From Paenibacillus sp. FSL W8-0186 (GTDB lineage Bacteria; Bacillota; Bacilli; Paenibacillales; Paenibacillaceae), in assembly GCF_037969765.1 (NCBI RefSeq), contig NZ_CP150207.1:3341001-3405000 (forward strand): 64,000 nucleotides of DNA. Direction: 5' to 3'. The notes below the pieces were generated by a model. That model was not told the DNA's origin and ran no database searches. It was given only the letters and a program-made list of their open reading frames with translations. Of this stretch, positions 36,277 to 44,617 are shown piece by piece. Position 1 is the stretch's first letter, and every line of letters begins with the position of its first letter. A program made the position numbers and the translations under genes.

Positions 36277-39200
36277 GTGCTCGGAGAGATCGATTACAAC
36301 TTAAAGCCGATACAACCGCAGTATTTTCTTTGTAAACCAAACCGTGAAATCATTGGCAAACTGAAACATATTTATAATGATACCATCCAGGAGCCGCTTA
36401 ACCAGGTTGGCGAACTAGAATTCACCATCCCTTTGCAAATCGATTGGCACCATAAGCTGATCAGTAACAAATATGCCGAGCTCATCCGTGAGAGATATTT
36501 GATTAAAGTCGTCCGCGGCCAGAAAATCGACTGGTTTATCGTGGTCAGCCTGTCCCAAGCTTCCGAGAATGACCAGGAAAGCATGACGGTAAAATGTTAT
36601 TCCGCCTATCACATGCTGACTGACAAAATGATCAAGAGTTATAGCGTCGAGGCGTACTATTGCCGGCAGGTGCTGACGGATATGCTCGCTAATACCGTAT
36701 GGGACATCGATTATATCGATGCCGATTTCGACCTTTCCTATCGTGCTTTTGAGTTTCAGTCGAGTACAGTTCTGGACGCTATTTATTCGATTGCTGACAA
36801 ATATAATGCCATCGTCGAGTTTAATACGGATGCAAGAACGTTAAGCTTCAAAAAGCCGGAATTGTTCGGTCTCAATCGAGGCCTTACGTTCAGCTTCGGC
36901 AAGTATCTCAAAAGCATGAATAAACAAACTTCGGCCGACCAAATGGTGACCAGGCTTACAGCTAAAGGCAAAGATGATCTGACGATCCATCACGTCAATC
37001 CAACGGGTCAAGGGTACGTTGAGAGCTTCAGCTACTTTGTATACCCTTTTCGCAGAGATGACCAGCGAACGGTCCTCTCTTCTTCTTTTCATATGAGCGA
37101 CTCCCTCTGCCACGCCCTGCTTGATTACGAAGAGCTTGTGCAATCGAAGACGGGACTGATTGAAAGCTACATTAAGCAGCGACAGGGCTATGGGGATGAG
37201 CTGAATCAACTAGACATTGACCACAACAGGCTCAAAAACAACGAAAAAGTCATAACAGACACGATGCTGAGCCAGCAATTTGATGGCAAAATGTTTTTCG
37301 AAAAATATGTGCATACCGGAAGCTCCTCGCACACTTTTGAAGTAAACAGCACTTATGCCTATGCCGTATTGTTCAAAGCCGATAACACAGCTGGTCTATC
37401 TGTCTATCTCAATGGGCAGCTTCGAAGCCTGCCCTCCGGACAATGGGCTATGCTTGGCAAAGTGAAGGACGTCGCCTCCATTCAGGTTGCGCTCCAAGGG
37501 GGAAATACAGGAGTTTTCATCCAGGTAGCCAACATAAGCCTCGACGAATGGACCGGTTCAGGCAATGAGCAGACCATCGTGGAGAGATACAGCCTGGATC
37601 ACAAGGAGAATCAGCTGCGGCTGAAGGAAATTGAAATCAACAACAAAAAGGCTCAAATCGCAGATATCCAAAATGAGATCGATGCCGTTCAGGTTGCTTT
37701 AGCAGCCGACAACAACTTCTCCCCTGCTCAGCTTCAGGAGCTGAACGAGTTTGTCATAGAGAGGGAGTTCAGTGACGATGTATACGTCGACGAGCATGAT
37801 CTTTATGAAGCGGCTCAGGAAAAACTGCGAGAACTGCAGCAGCCTCAGCTTTCGATCGATATCGATATCGTGAACTTTCTGGAAATCGTCGGCGAGCAGC
37901 GCAATTGGCATAAGCTTGTACTCGGCGATTTTGTAAATATCAAGTACGAACCTACGGATACATATGTCACGGCGCGGATTGTAAGTATCAGCTACGACTA
38001 CGAAGGCCAAGAAATCAGCCTCACCCTATCCAATATTAAAGACGTCAGCGACGACAGCAAGGATATGGAGAAATTCATCCAGAACTCGACCAATACGAAT
38101 ATCATCGTTGACGCCAGCAAGCATAAATGGGGCAAAGCCATCGTCGATGTGTCCGAAATGTCGCAGTTGTTCGAGAACTTCTGGAACAAGGTCACCAATG
38201 ATATTAATATGGCCTCCAATGAACACGTTGTGATCGACCGCAAAGGCATTACGATCATCGACCCTAATGATCCTTTAAGATTTCTGCGCGCAACCCATGG
38301 CGTATTGGGTTTGACGCGTTCGGGCGGATTGAAGTACGAGACTGCTATCTCCCCCGACGGTGTGATTGCTGAAATGGTGCTTGGTAAAATCATCCTCGGC
38401 CAAAGGGTCGTCATCGGCGATACGACAGGAGTTTTTACGATCGAAGGCTCTCGGCTCATGATCGATGACCGCTGTGGCCGGGAAGTCCTCAAGCTTGGCT
38501 TGCTGTCCGAATCCCCGGATAAGTTCGGCATTTTTGTAAATCGTTATGCTTCTCCAACGGACTGCAACAACACAACGATCCTGAACCGGGTGAATATTAC
38601 TGCCGATGAGGGCCTTGTACTAGAGCGAAATCGTAATGGTTCTTTCCAAAAAACGCTCTATACCTCCACGGACGGGGATCTATATATGATCGGCAATTTG
38701 CGGGTTGGTGAAGATGAGCGAGTGTTCATCGCCGACCGCAATGGGATAAGCGTGGGCGCGAGCATTTGGGATAACGCCCCTTTTCGTGTAGACATGCTCG
38801 GCAATTGCTGGCTGGACTCTTTATTCGCTAATAACGCTGAAATAAAAAACTCACTATTCAAAGATGGTCATATTGAAGGCTCCTCCCTCGTATTGCGTGA
38901 TGCGCTTGGCGGGGTTATCAAGATGTATCCTGATCATGGACTTTGGTTTGGAGCGGAACAGTTTAACGATGCCATTGCTAGCATAGCCATGGACGGCACG
39001 GCAAAGTTCAAGAAATTAATCGTTACTGATGGACACAACAAACTATTGATCGATAGCGAACAGAAGAAGATTTTCATGAACAACTGGGATATCGTAGGCG
39101 CCGGTGCCATTGACACGGATCTGCTGTCGGCCAACATCGTAACTGCAATGGACGGCTTTGTCACCGATCTGACAGCATCCCGAATGACTACCCTGACCGG

Positions 39201-39708
39201 TCAGATCCGAGAAAGAGCAATGGATTACATCCGGATTGACGGCCATACGCAAAAGTTCATTAGAGGAAATATTAAACCTGGTTCTGCTGTGCATAAATCC
39301 CTCCCTGACGGCAGACTGCTCTATTGGATCAACGCTTCCCAAAGCGGACAAATGACAACAGAGGTAACGAGTTGGCCGGTCATGACTTATGACATGGATG
39401 AACGGGACAAAATGATCATTGGACTAGATGGTGATGAAGATCGCGCTACTCCATTTATTCAAATGGGGATTGGGGACGGGAATGATGGAAGCATGGGCGG
39501 CAAATCACGAATCGATAAATACGACGGCGGATTAAAAACTTCCTATCATTCCAGCGGTTCGGCGATCGAAAGAAGCATCGATCTGGCCGACAACGGAATT
39601 ACGATCCAATCGGACGGCCAGGGCCATATTACGATAAAGGCTCATAGTATTAAACTAGAAGCTGCTGGCACTATCAGTTTTTCTGGAACTGAGTATGTAT
39701 TCACATGA
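36277..39708 (+). CDS. Tal-like tail-tip protein (prophage endopeptidase tail family)
   Basis: The first 350 residues match the hub fold of Tal/gp44-like proteins (KPNREIIGKLKHIYNDTIQ, GELEFTIP, YSAYHMLTDK). A helical linker (about 440-520) and a beta-rich C-terminal part follow (GRVVIGDTTGVFTIEGSRLMI, then ITIQSDGQGHITIKAHSIKL). It should cap the tail tube and hold the fibres. GTG 36277 follows TAGGAGG with a 9-base gap; an in-frame ATG at 36208 lacks a site. The length of about 1143 residues is usual for Bacilli tail-tip proteins. No clear endopeptidase active site is seen. Confidence 0.75.
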   Translation: MLGEIDYNLKPIQPQYFLCKPNREIIGKLKHIYNDTIQEPLNQVGELEFTIPLQIDWHHKLISNKYAELIRERYLIKVVRGQKIDWFIVVSLSQASENDQESMTVKCYSAYHMLTDKMIKSYSVEAYYCRQVLTDMLANTVWDIDYIDADFDLSYRAFEFQSSTVLDAIYSIADKYNAIVEFNTDARTLSFKKPELFGLNRGLTFSFGKYLKSMNKQTSADQMVTRLTAKGKDDLTIHHVNPTGQGYVESFSYFVYPFRRDDQRTVLSSSFHMSDSLCHALLDYEELVQSKTGLIESYIKQRQGYGDELNQLDIDHNRLKNNEKVITDTMLSQQFDGKMFFEKYVHTGSSSHTFEVNSTYAYAVLFKADNTAGLSVYLNGQLRSLPSGQWAMLGKVKDVASIQVALQGGNTGVFIQVANISLDEWTGSGNEQTIVERYSLDHKENQLRLKEIEINNKKAQIADIQNEIDAVQVALAADNNFSPAQLQELNEFVIEREFSDDVYVDEHDLYEAAQEKLRELQQPQLSIDIDIVNFLEIVGEQRNWHKLVLGDFVNIKYEPTDTYVTARIVSISYDYEGQEISLTLSNIKDVSDDSKDMEKFIQNSTNTNIIVDASKHKWGKAIVDVSEMSQLFENFWNKVTNDINMASNEHVVIDRKGITIIDPNDPLRFLRATHGVLGLTRSGGLKYETAISPDGVIAEMVLGKIILGQRVVIGDTTGVFTIEGSRLMIDDRCGREVLKLGLLSESPDKFGIFVNRYASPTDCNNTTILNRVNITADEGLVLERNRNGSFQKTLYTSTDGDLYMIGNLRVGEDERVFIADRNGISVGASIWDNAPFRVDMLGNCWLDSLFANNAEIKNSLFKDGHIEGSSLVLRDALGGVIKMYPDHGLWFGAEQFNDAIASIAMDGTAKFKKLIVTDGHNKLLIDSEQKKIFMNNWDIVGAGAIDTDLLSANIVTAMDGFVTDLTASRMTTLTGQIRERAMDYIRIDGHTQKFIRGNIKPGSAVHKSLPDGRLLYWINASQSGQMTTEVTSWPVMTYDMDERDKMIIGLDGDEDRATPFIQMGIGDGNDGSMGGKSRIDKYDGGLKTSYHSSGSAIERSIDLADNGITIQSDGQGHITIKAHSIKLEAAGTISFSGTEYVFT

Positions 39709-39786
39709 TGATAGATTTAACCTTTAAAAGGGGCATCTTATATGGCTTTTTTTCTTACTCTATTATGTTATAGGAGGTAATTTTAA

Positions 39787-40284
39787 ATGCCCGGAGTCAC
39801 CATTAATGGATCTGAGATATATGAGGTTATTGCACCTGGACATGTGACATATAAGATTGAAGAATATATACCAAGAACTTGCACTGGAGGATATGACGAG
39901 AACGGTAACTGTAGAAGATATAGCGGTGGATACTGGACAGAGGCCAACCCTAGCACTGGGAGCATAGATGCTAAAATTACGGGCTATATTTCTGCCCCTT
40001 CTTCGAGAATGAAAGTTCAAGGTAGTAATATTGCAAAAGTTGGGGATATAACAATTGAGCAGTGGGAGGCAACCTCTTCTATTCCTTCGAGCAATGATTC
40101 TTATCGATATACGGCCACTTCTCCAACTCAAGATAGTGGTCAAGGACAGATTATCTCTGGAAGCACCAAGGGGAAATTAGATGGTAAAGCCATTGCTTTG
40201 ATTGGCTCTACCGTACAAACCTGTATCCCTGACGTAACTACCACCATCAAAACAGGAAACGAAAAAATGAAATTCAGCAGTTAA
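39787..40284 (+). CDS. PAAR-like protein
   Basis: This 165-residue protein has two stretches that look like PAAR repeats: SRMKVQGSNIAKVGDITIEQW and GKLDGKAIALIGSTVQTC, each with a glycine turn, a GKxxA-type strand and a following acidic or polar turn. PAAR proteins sharpen the tip of contractile spikes, so finding one in a cluster without a sheath gene is odd. A strong site (ATAGGAGG) precedes ATG 39787. The alternative is a general beta-rich tail-tip protein. The match is by eye. Confidence 0.5.
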   Translation: MPGVTINGSEIYEVIAPGHVTYKIEEYIPRTCTGGYDENGNCRRYSGGYWTEANPSTGSIDAKITGYISAPSSRMKVQGSNIAKVGDITIEQWEATSSIPSSNDSYRYTATSPTQDSGQGQIISGSTKGKLDGKAIALIGSTVQTCIPDVTTTIKTGNEKMKFSS

Positions 40285-40337
40285 AAATAAAATATTTCAA
40301 ACAATAACCTTTTATCCTTAGAAAGGAGGTGTTCTAT

Positions 40338-40946
40338 ATCACTATTCGCGATTCGTTATATTTTTCATACGCGGGCAGAGTGTCGGCTGAGTTTGGCATC
40401 TTAAATGTCAGCCTAAGCGGCGGCGGGATGTCAGAAGAACCTTTGGCGGCAAGCCGTGAAATCCATGAGGTCTCCATCAAAGGAAGAGATCAGCCCTATT
40501 TTCAAGGCATAGAGAAAGATCCTCTGCGATTTAACGTTTCTTTTGCTTTCCAGGAAAGATTTAATACACAAAAGCTGAGGGAAGTGGCGAGATGGCTGAC
40601 CGAACACGATTACTACCAGCCGCTATTCTTTACGAATGACTTAGGCGTGGAGCCTGAGAAAATTTACTATGCCTTGGTCGTGGATGAACCCGCATTAGTG
40701 CACAATAGCTTGCAGCATGGCTACATCACGCTTACCTTTCGCTGCGATTCACCCTATGCGTATTCACCGCGCATTTTATCCAAGAAATACGATTGGACGG
40801 ACCAATCGTTTACAAACCGGATGAATCATTTTTCAAATCATATGCACGAGAGAACCGCTGTTGATCCTGCTGGCCATCTCGTTTTAAATCCATCAAAGAC
40901 AACATGGGCGAATATTCCTTCCGGCACGCGCTGGACCGACCTGTAA
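40338..40946 (+). CDS. Distal tail protein, N-terminal part (Dit-like)
   Basis: This protein of about 202 residues matches the N-terminal domain of Dit/Sipho_tail proteins (RDSLYFSYAGRVSAEFGILNVSL, EEPLAASREI, RDQPYFQGIEKDPLRFNVSFAF). Dit forms the ring that joins tail tube and tip. No ATG or usable GTG exists at the expected start: the codon eight bases after AAAGGAGGTG is ATC (40338), where the family has a Met. GTG 40329 overlaps the ribosome site itself. Start-codon loss or use of ATC is possible. The C-terminus ends LVLNPSKTTWANIPSGTRW, where related proteins continue into a further domain. Confidence 0.65.
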   Translation: MTIRDSLYFSYAGRVSAEFGILNVSLSGGGMSEEPLAASREIHEVSIKGRDQPYFQGIEKDPLRFNVSFAFQERFNTQKLREVARWLTEHDYYQPLFFTNDLGVEPEKIYYALVVDEPALVHNSLQHGYITLTFRCDSPYAYSPRILSKKYDWTDQSFTNRMNHFSNHMHERTAVDPAGHLVLNPSKTTWANIPSGTRWTDL

Positions 40947-40961
40947 GGAAAGGAGATTGCA

Positions 40962-41597
40962 ATGTCAACACTAACTACTCGTTTAGGACTCATTAAGCCG
41001 GAACATTCGGATGAAACACATCAAACCATTTTTGATTTAAGCCAAAATTTCGACATCATCGATGCGGCTGCGGAAAGATATGCACCTGCACCGCCCACAA
41101 GCGGAATTCATACGATCCGGGATCGGATTTGGAACGACCGGCCAGCAGCGGGATCATATGCCGGATGGATCTGCACGCGTACAGGAAGAGCTGCTCCAGC
41201 ATGGACAGGCCTAACCTCCTACTCGATTGGCCAAACTATCGTCCCTACGGCAGAAAACGGACATTACTATGAATGCATTCAAGCCGGTTATTCAGCTGTG
41301 CAGGAACCAGCCTTCCCCGTGACCAGCGGAACTGAAGTGGAAGACACCAAAGCAGCAACGACCTGGACCGCTAATAAGGCTTATGCTCAGAACGAAATCG
41401 TGTTCCCCACAATCGATAACGGTCGTTTCTATGTTTGCACTGTAGCTGGTGACTCGGGGATGTTTGAACCGGTGTGGGCAACCTCGAATGGCTATATTAC
41501 GAATGACGGAACTGTCGCCTGGTCAAGCTATCGCATTGCCAAGTGGCGTGAAGCTGGGGTCTCGACCATGTTCCGTCCATTTGGAAAAATAGAATAA
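40962..41597 (+). CDS. Tail protein with carbohydrate-binding-like repeats
   Basis: This 211-residue protein starts STLTTRLGLIKPEHSDETH, a short segment common in phage tail-tip proteins. Two repeats follow of the pattern W...Y..G..V.P...NG.YY.C...G.S...EP.W (YSIGQTIVPTAENGHYYECIQAG and AYAQNEIVFPTIDNGRFYV), like chitin-binding modules of the CBM5/12 type. It may bind wall sugars. It lies between the two halves of a Dit-like protein. Confidence 0.5.
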   Translation: MSTLTTRLGLIKPEHSDETHQTIFDLSQNFDIIDAAAERYAPAPPTSGIHTIRDRIWNDRPAAGSYAGWICTRTGRAAPAWTGLTSYSIGQTIVPTAENGHYYECIQAGYSAVQEPAFPVTSGTEVEDTKAATTWTANKAYAQNEIVFPTIDNGRFYVCTVAGDSGMFEPVWATSNGYITNDGTVAWSSYRIAKWREAGVSTMFRPFGKIE

Positions 41598-41608
41598 AGG
41601 GTGATGAT

Positions 41609-42244
41609 ATGAATTGGCTGCAACTAGGCAATCTGCAAGGCATTTCGACATCTCCCCCCTTCACTGTACCTTTACAAGTGGATGGCGCACTAACAAAAGT
41701 TTCGTGGAAGTCCTCTTCCCCGACTGGTTCGAAAATCATCGTCCAAACCAGGCTTTCTTTTACTAAAGGTGCGGACTGGACGGAATGGAGAATTTGCACC
41801 AACGGTGGAGCTATTCCTGACCTCTCCCCCACCGATAAAGTAGATCACCTGCAAATGATGTATAGAGTCATCATATCTTCGCCGGATTACGCTGCCGTTC
41901 CAGTATTTGAGGAGATTACCTTCTCCTATGAACCTGTAATCGTCATCAATAATACTGGAGATGTGGATTGCAAACCGGAAATTTGGATTACCAAAGAAGG
42001 TAATGGTGAGTTTAGCATCGTGAACCTGTCCAGCAAAGCTGAGGAATTTAAATTGACCGACCTTATCGATCAAGAAACCGTCTATATCAACAACGAGCAG
42101 GAAGACATCGAAACCAGCTTGGCATCCACCTATAGATACTCAAGCTTCAATGATAACTATTTAAGTTTGCCTGTAGGCTTGAACATTTTGAAATTATCTG
42201 GTAATGCCAATATCCAATTCAGGTACCAATTCAAGTACTTATAA
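41609..42244 (+). CDS. Distal tail protein, C-terminal part (Dit-like)
   Basis: This 211-residue protein ends with the typical Dit C-terminal domain: NNTGDVDCKPEIWITKEG, GEFSIVNLSS, EEFKLTDLIDQETVYINNEQE and YRYSSFNDNYLSLPVGLN, then a final strand FRYQFKYL. The first 110 residues are a beta-sandwich of unknown type. Together with 40338-40946 this suggests a Dit gene split into pieces, with the carbohydrate-binding gene between them. The site AAAGGGTGAT is acceptable. Confidence 0.6.
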   Translation: MNWLQLGNLQGISTSPPFTVPLQVDGALTKVSWKSSSPTGSKIIVQTRLSFTKGADWTEWRICTNGGAIPDLSPTDKVDHLQMMYRVIISSPDYAAVPVFEEITFSYEPVIVINNTGDVDCKPEIWITKEGNGEFSIVNLSSKAEEFKLTDLIDQETVYINNEQEDIETSLASTYRYSSFNDNYLSLPVGLNILKLSGNANIQFRYQFKYL

Positions 42245-42256
42245 GGAGGTGATTCA

Positions 42257-43408
42257 ATGCCACGACTGCAAACGCAGTTGCAATACAACGATCCGTCGAT
42301 CGTCATCTGGCGTGACCCGCCGTATATCGACCGTGCGGACTCTCTCCCGGTCATTAATGGCATCATTACATTGTTAGAAATTCCTTCGTCCCAGGACAGA
42401 GTTCGCATCGTTGGAATGGTTGAGGTACATATCGAGGACTTTATCCATAAAAATACGCTAGAGCCGGATGAGTTCCACGTCAACTACGGAAACGGGCAAA
42501 TTCAGTTCCATCCGTCCCATGAAGGAAAAACGCTACTCTGCGAGTATAAGGGCAAAGGGCAAATTCTGCTCCCCGCTTCCCGGGTGTACGCCATGGTCGA
42601 ACGAAGTCCCGATATCGTTAAAACGCTGCAAGACATTATTGACGAGATGCTGCATCATCTCAGCCAGTACAATTCGAAGCTTGTTGAGATTAACCATGCT
42701 ATAGCCGCGGCGACACAGGCTGCGGTAGGAGCCAATCTTTCCGCGGATAATGCCAACAAAGCGGCTCAAACGGCCTTAAATGCCGCAGACCAGGCGCTTG
42801 TTGTCATTCGGGATGCCATGAAGATCTACAAGGCTCCAGTTAATAATTACGGCGATCTGGCGACAACCTACCCAAGACCTGAGCTGGGATGGACGGTCAT
42901 GGTTCGAAACACAGGGAACATATACCGCTGGGACGGGTTCAGTTGGATTCTCATTGAGAATTTTACCCAAATGGCCTTCCCTATTGCCTCAAGAACCGTA
43001 AATGGATTAATGAGCAAAGAGGATTTTATTGCATTCCATGATAAATTAGAGCTTAAAACTTTAATGTTCCTGGTAGGAAAACCGAAATTAACAGGCGTTC
43101 CGCCGCTAATCAGCTCTTTTCCTTTTGCCGGAGAAATAAAAAATGTTAAAGCATTCTGTCTGCATAGCGGCTCATTTCAGCCCACCGAAATTGAAATACA
43201 AAAAATCTCCGAGGCCAATTTCAAAAACAATGGCATCTGGGACAATATTCTAACCGATAATATCAGCTTTCCGGTAGGCAGTTTGGAGTCTAATACGCAC
43301 ACAGTTTCAAATCATAGAGTTAATGCCAACGACTATTTCAGGCTTAATATAACGGACCTGGACTCCGAGATTCATGGTATTACCATTCAAATCGATATAC
43401 AAATTTAA
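42257..43408 (+). CDS. Baseplate upper / tail fibre protein with coiled coil
   Basis: This 383-residue protein has three visible parts. The N-terminal domain (to about 115) is like baseplate upper proteins. An alanine-rich coiled coil follows (about 120-200; NHAIAAATQAAVGANLSADNANKAAQ). Then comes a YKWDG-like segment (GNIYRWDGFSWILI) and a beta-rich C-terminal domain, probably binding the cell surface. It has a very good site, AAGGAGGTGATTCA. From about 43.0 kb the DNA becomes AT-rich, so the binding domain may be imported. Confidence 0.6.
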   Translation: MPRLQTQLQYNDPSIVIWRDPPYIDRADSLPVINGIITLLEIPSSQDRVRIVGMVEVHIEDFIHKNTLEPDEFHVNYGNGQIQFHPSHEGKTLLCEYKGKGQILLPASRVYAMVERSPDIVKTLQDIIDEMLHHLSQYNSKLVEINHAIAAATQAAVGANLSADNANKAAQTALNAADQALVVIRDAMKIYKAPVNNYGDLATTYPRPELGWTVMVRNTGNIYRWDGFSWILIENFTQMAFPIASRTVNGLMSKEDFIAFHDKLELKTLMFLVGKPKLTGVPPLISSFPFAGEIKNVKAFCLHSGSFQPTEIEIQKISEANFKNNGIWDNILTDNISFPVGSLESNTHTVSNHRVNANDYFRLNITDLDSEIHGITIQIDIQI

Positions 43409-43432
43409 CACTCTTTTAGAGTGTTTTATTAA
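43408..43432 (+). terminator. Short terminator after the baseplate fibre gene
   Basis: AACACTC / GAGTGTT arms with a TTTT loop are followed by TTATTAATTTT. Confidence 0.55.
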
Positions 43433-43451
43433 TTTTAGGAGGAGATTATAA

Positions 43452-43916
43452 ATGGCAATAGCACCAAAGGTTGAATTTACACAGCCAAATGGAACAACCC
43501 CAGTTAGCCTTTTAGATTTTGACACAGTTGATGCAGGCACTTTCTCAAGAGAGTTCTCAATTTTAGTATGGAATAATAGAGGGCAATCTTCGGCTGTATC
43601 AGATATGACACAATGCACAGTTACTACTCATGATCAAAATGGTGGAAATACAGGAGAGTTAGTGACAGGTCGTTGGATTGAAGTTCGAGTGGATTCAATG
43701 GGGGAAAACACATTTACTCCAATCGGAGGAACTAACTCAAAAACAATTCAAGCAGAGGGCGTAGGAGCTGGCATTATTTCTGGGGCGGTCAATAACGGTA
43801 CGGTTGCTGGAGCTAAGCAGAATTATGCTCAATTAACCTTTGTCGCAAACGTTCCTACTTTAGCAACTGCTGGTAATGTTGACTTCTTGATTCGTGTATC
43901 CTACCAGTTCCCTTGA
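43452..43916 (+). CDS. Small tail-associated beta-rich protein
   Basis: This 154-residue protein (MAIAPKVEFTQPNGTTPVSLLDF) has no cysteine motif or helix, and its alternating pattern suggests an Ig-like or fibre-head beta domain. GAVNNGTVAGAKQNYAQLTF is a typical exposed strand. It lies among fibre genes and may decorate or trim the fibre. I do not recognise the family. Confidence 0.5.
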   Translation: MAIAPKVEFTQPNGTTPVSLLDFDTVDAGTFSREFSILVWNNRGQSSAVSDMTQCTVTTHDQNGGNTGELVTGRWIEVRVDSMGENTFTPIGGTNSKTIQAEGVGAGIISGAVNNGTVAGAKQNYAQLTFVANVPTLATAGNVDFLIRVSYQFP

Positions 43917-43943
43917 TTTACAAGAAAAATAAACAATACTGAT

Positions 43944-43977
43944 TTGGGACACCTACAAAGGTGTCCTTTTTTAATTT
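43944..43977 (+). terminator. Terminator within the fibre gene set
   Basis: GGACACCT-ACAA-AGGTGTCC is followed by TTTTTTAATTT: a strong intrinsic terminator between two fibre genes. Confidence 0.8.
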
Positions 43978-43992
43978 ATTCCAATACAATGG
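43978..43992 (+). repeat. 15-base repeat ATTCCAATACAATGG, copy 1
   Basis: Identical to 46758-46772. Both lie just before the ribosome binding site of a fibre-region gene. Confidence 0.75.
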
Positions 43993-44005
43993 GAGGCTAT
44001 TTAAA

Positions 44006-44605
44006 ATGTTGCGAAACATCCATCCATGCTCACCAGTTGAACAAGATTTTATTTGGGTTGCTGAGTATGATGATAATACATATTTAACCGAGTATAACTT
44101 TGATGACAAGAAAGGTAATTTATTTGATTCAATTGATAAAGATAGACTTCTTAGATTTGGAATAATAGGCCTCGGAAGAAGATTTCATTATGAGGTCTGG
44201 GGTGGCACTTTCAGAGTCGATGGAAAAATGTATGAATTTTTCTTTGAAACCAAGGATAAAACAATACCACTGACTGGTAATCAAATCTACTACAATGATG
44301 TGATTTCTTATAAATCCGCTGAAGTTTTTTTAAATCCCTCAACTCTGCAATCAGTAAGAGGCACTACAATCACAAGCTATACGTTTGGATATAAAGTGGG
44401 TATAGATAGAGAAAATAATGAGTTACAGTTTAAAGCTCAATGCGTGATTCCATATGATAGTCCTCTTCATTTTAATTTCAGATTGGTTTCTAGCAAGAGT
44501 CTAACTGGCGATTTTGTTATTAGAAAAAATGGCAAAGAGATTGATCGAATTAAAACATCCCTAAAGAAGAATGTTGCTAGTGAACTAAATTGGATTATTC
44601 AATAA
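44006..44605 (+). CDS. Hypothetical tail protein
   Basis: This 199-residue protein starts MLRNIHPCSPVEQDF at ATG 44006 behind GGGAGG. It is beta-rich with many charged residues, and has a GKMYEFFFETKD segment and a C-terminal amphipathic helix. Local GC is low. It could be a fibre chaperone or a baseplate component; no family is recognised. Confidence 0.45.
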   Translation: MLRNIHPCSPVEQDFIWVAEYDDNTYLTEYNFDDKKGNLFDSIDKDRLLRFGIIGLGRRFHYEVWGGTFRVDGKMYEFFFETKDKTIPLTGNQIYYNDVISYKSAEVFLNPSTLQSVRGTTITSYTFGYKVGIDRENNELQFKAQCVIPYDSPLHFNFRLVSSKSLTGDFVIRKNGKEIDRIKTSLKKNVASELNWIIQ

Positions 44606-44617
44606 GGAGGTGACCAT

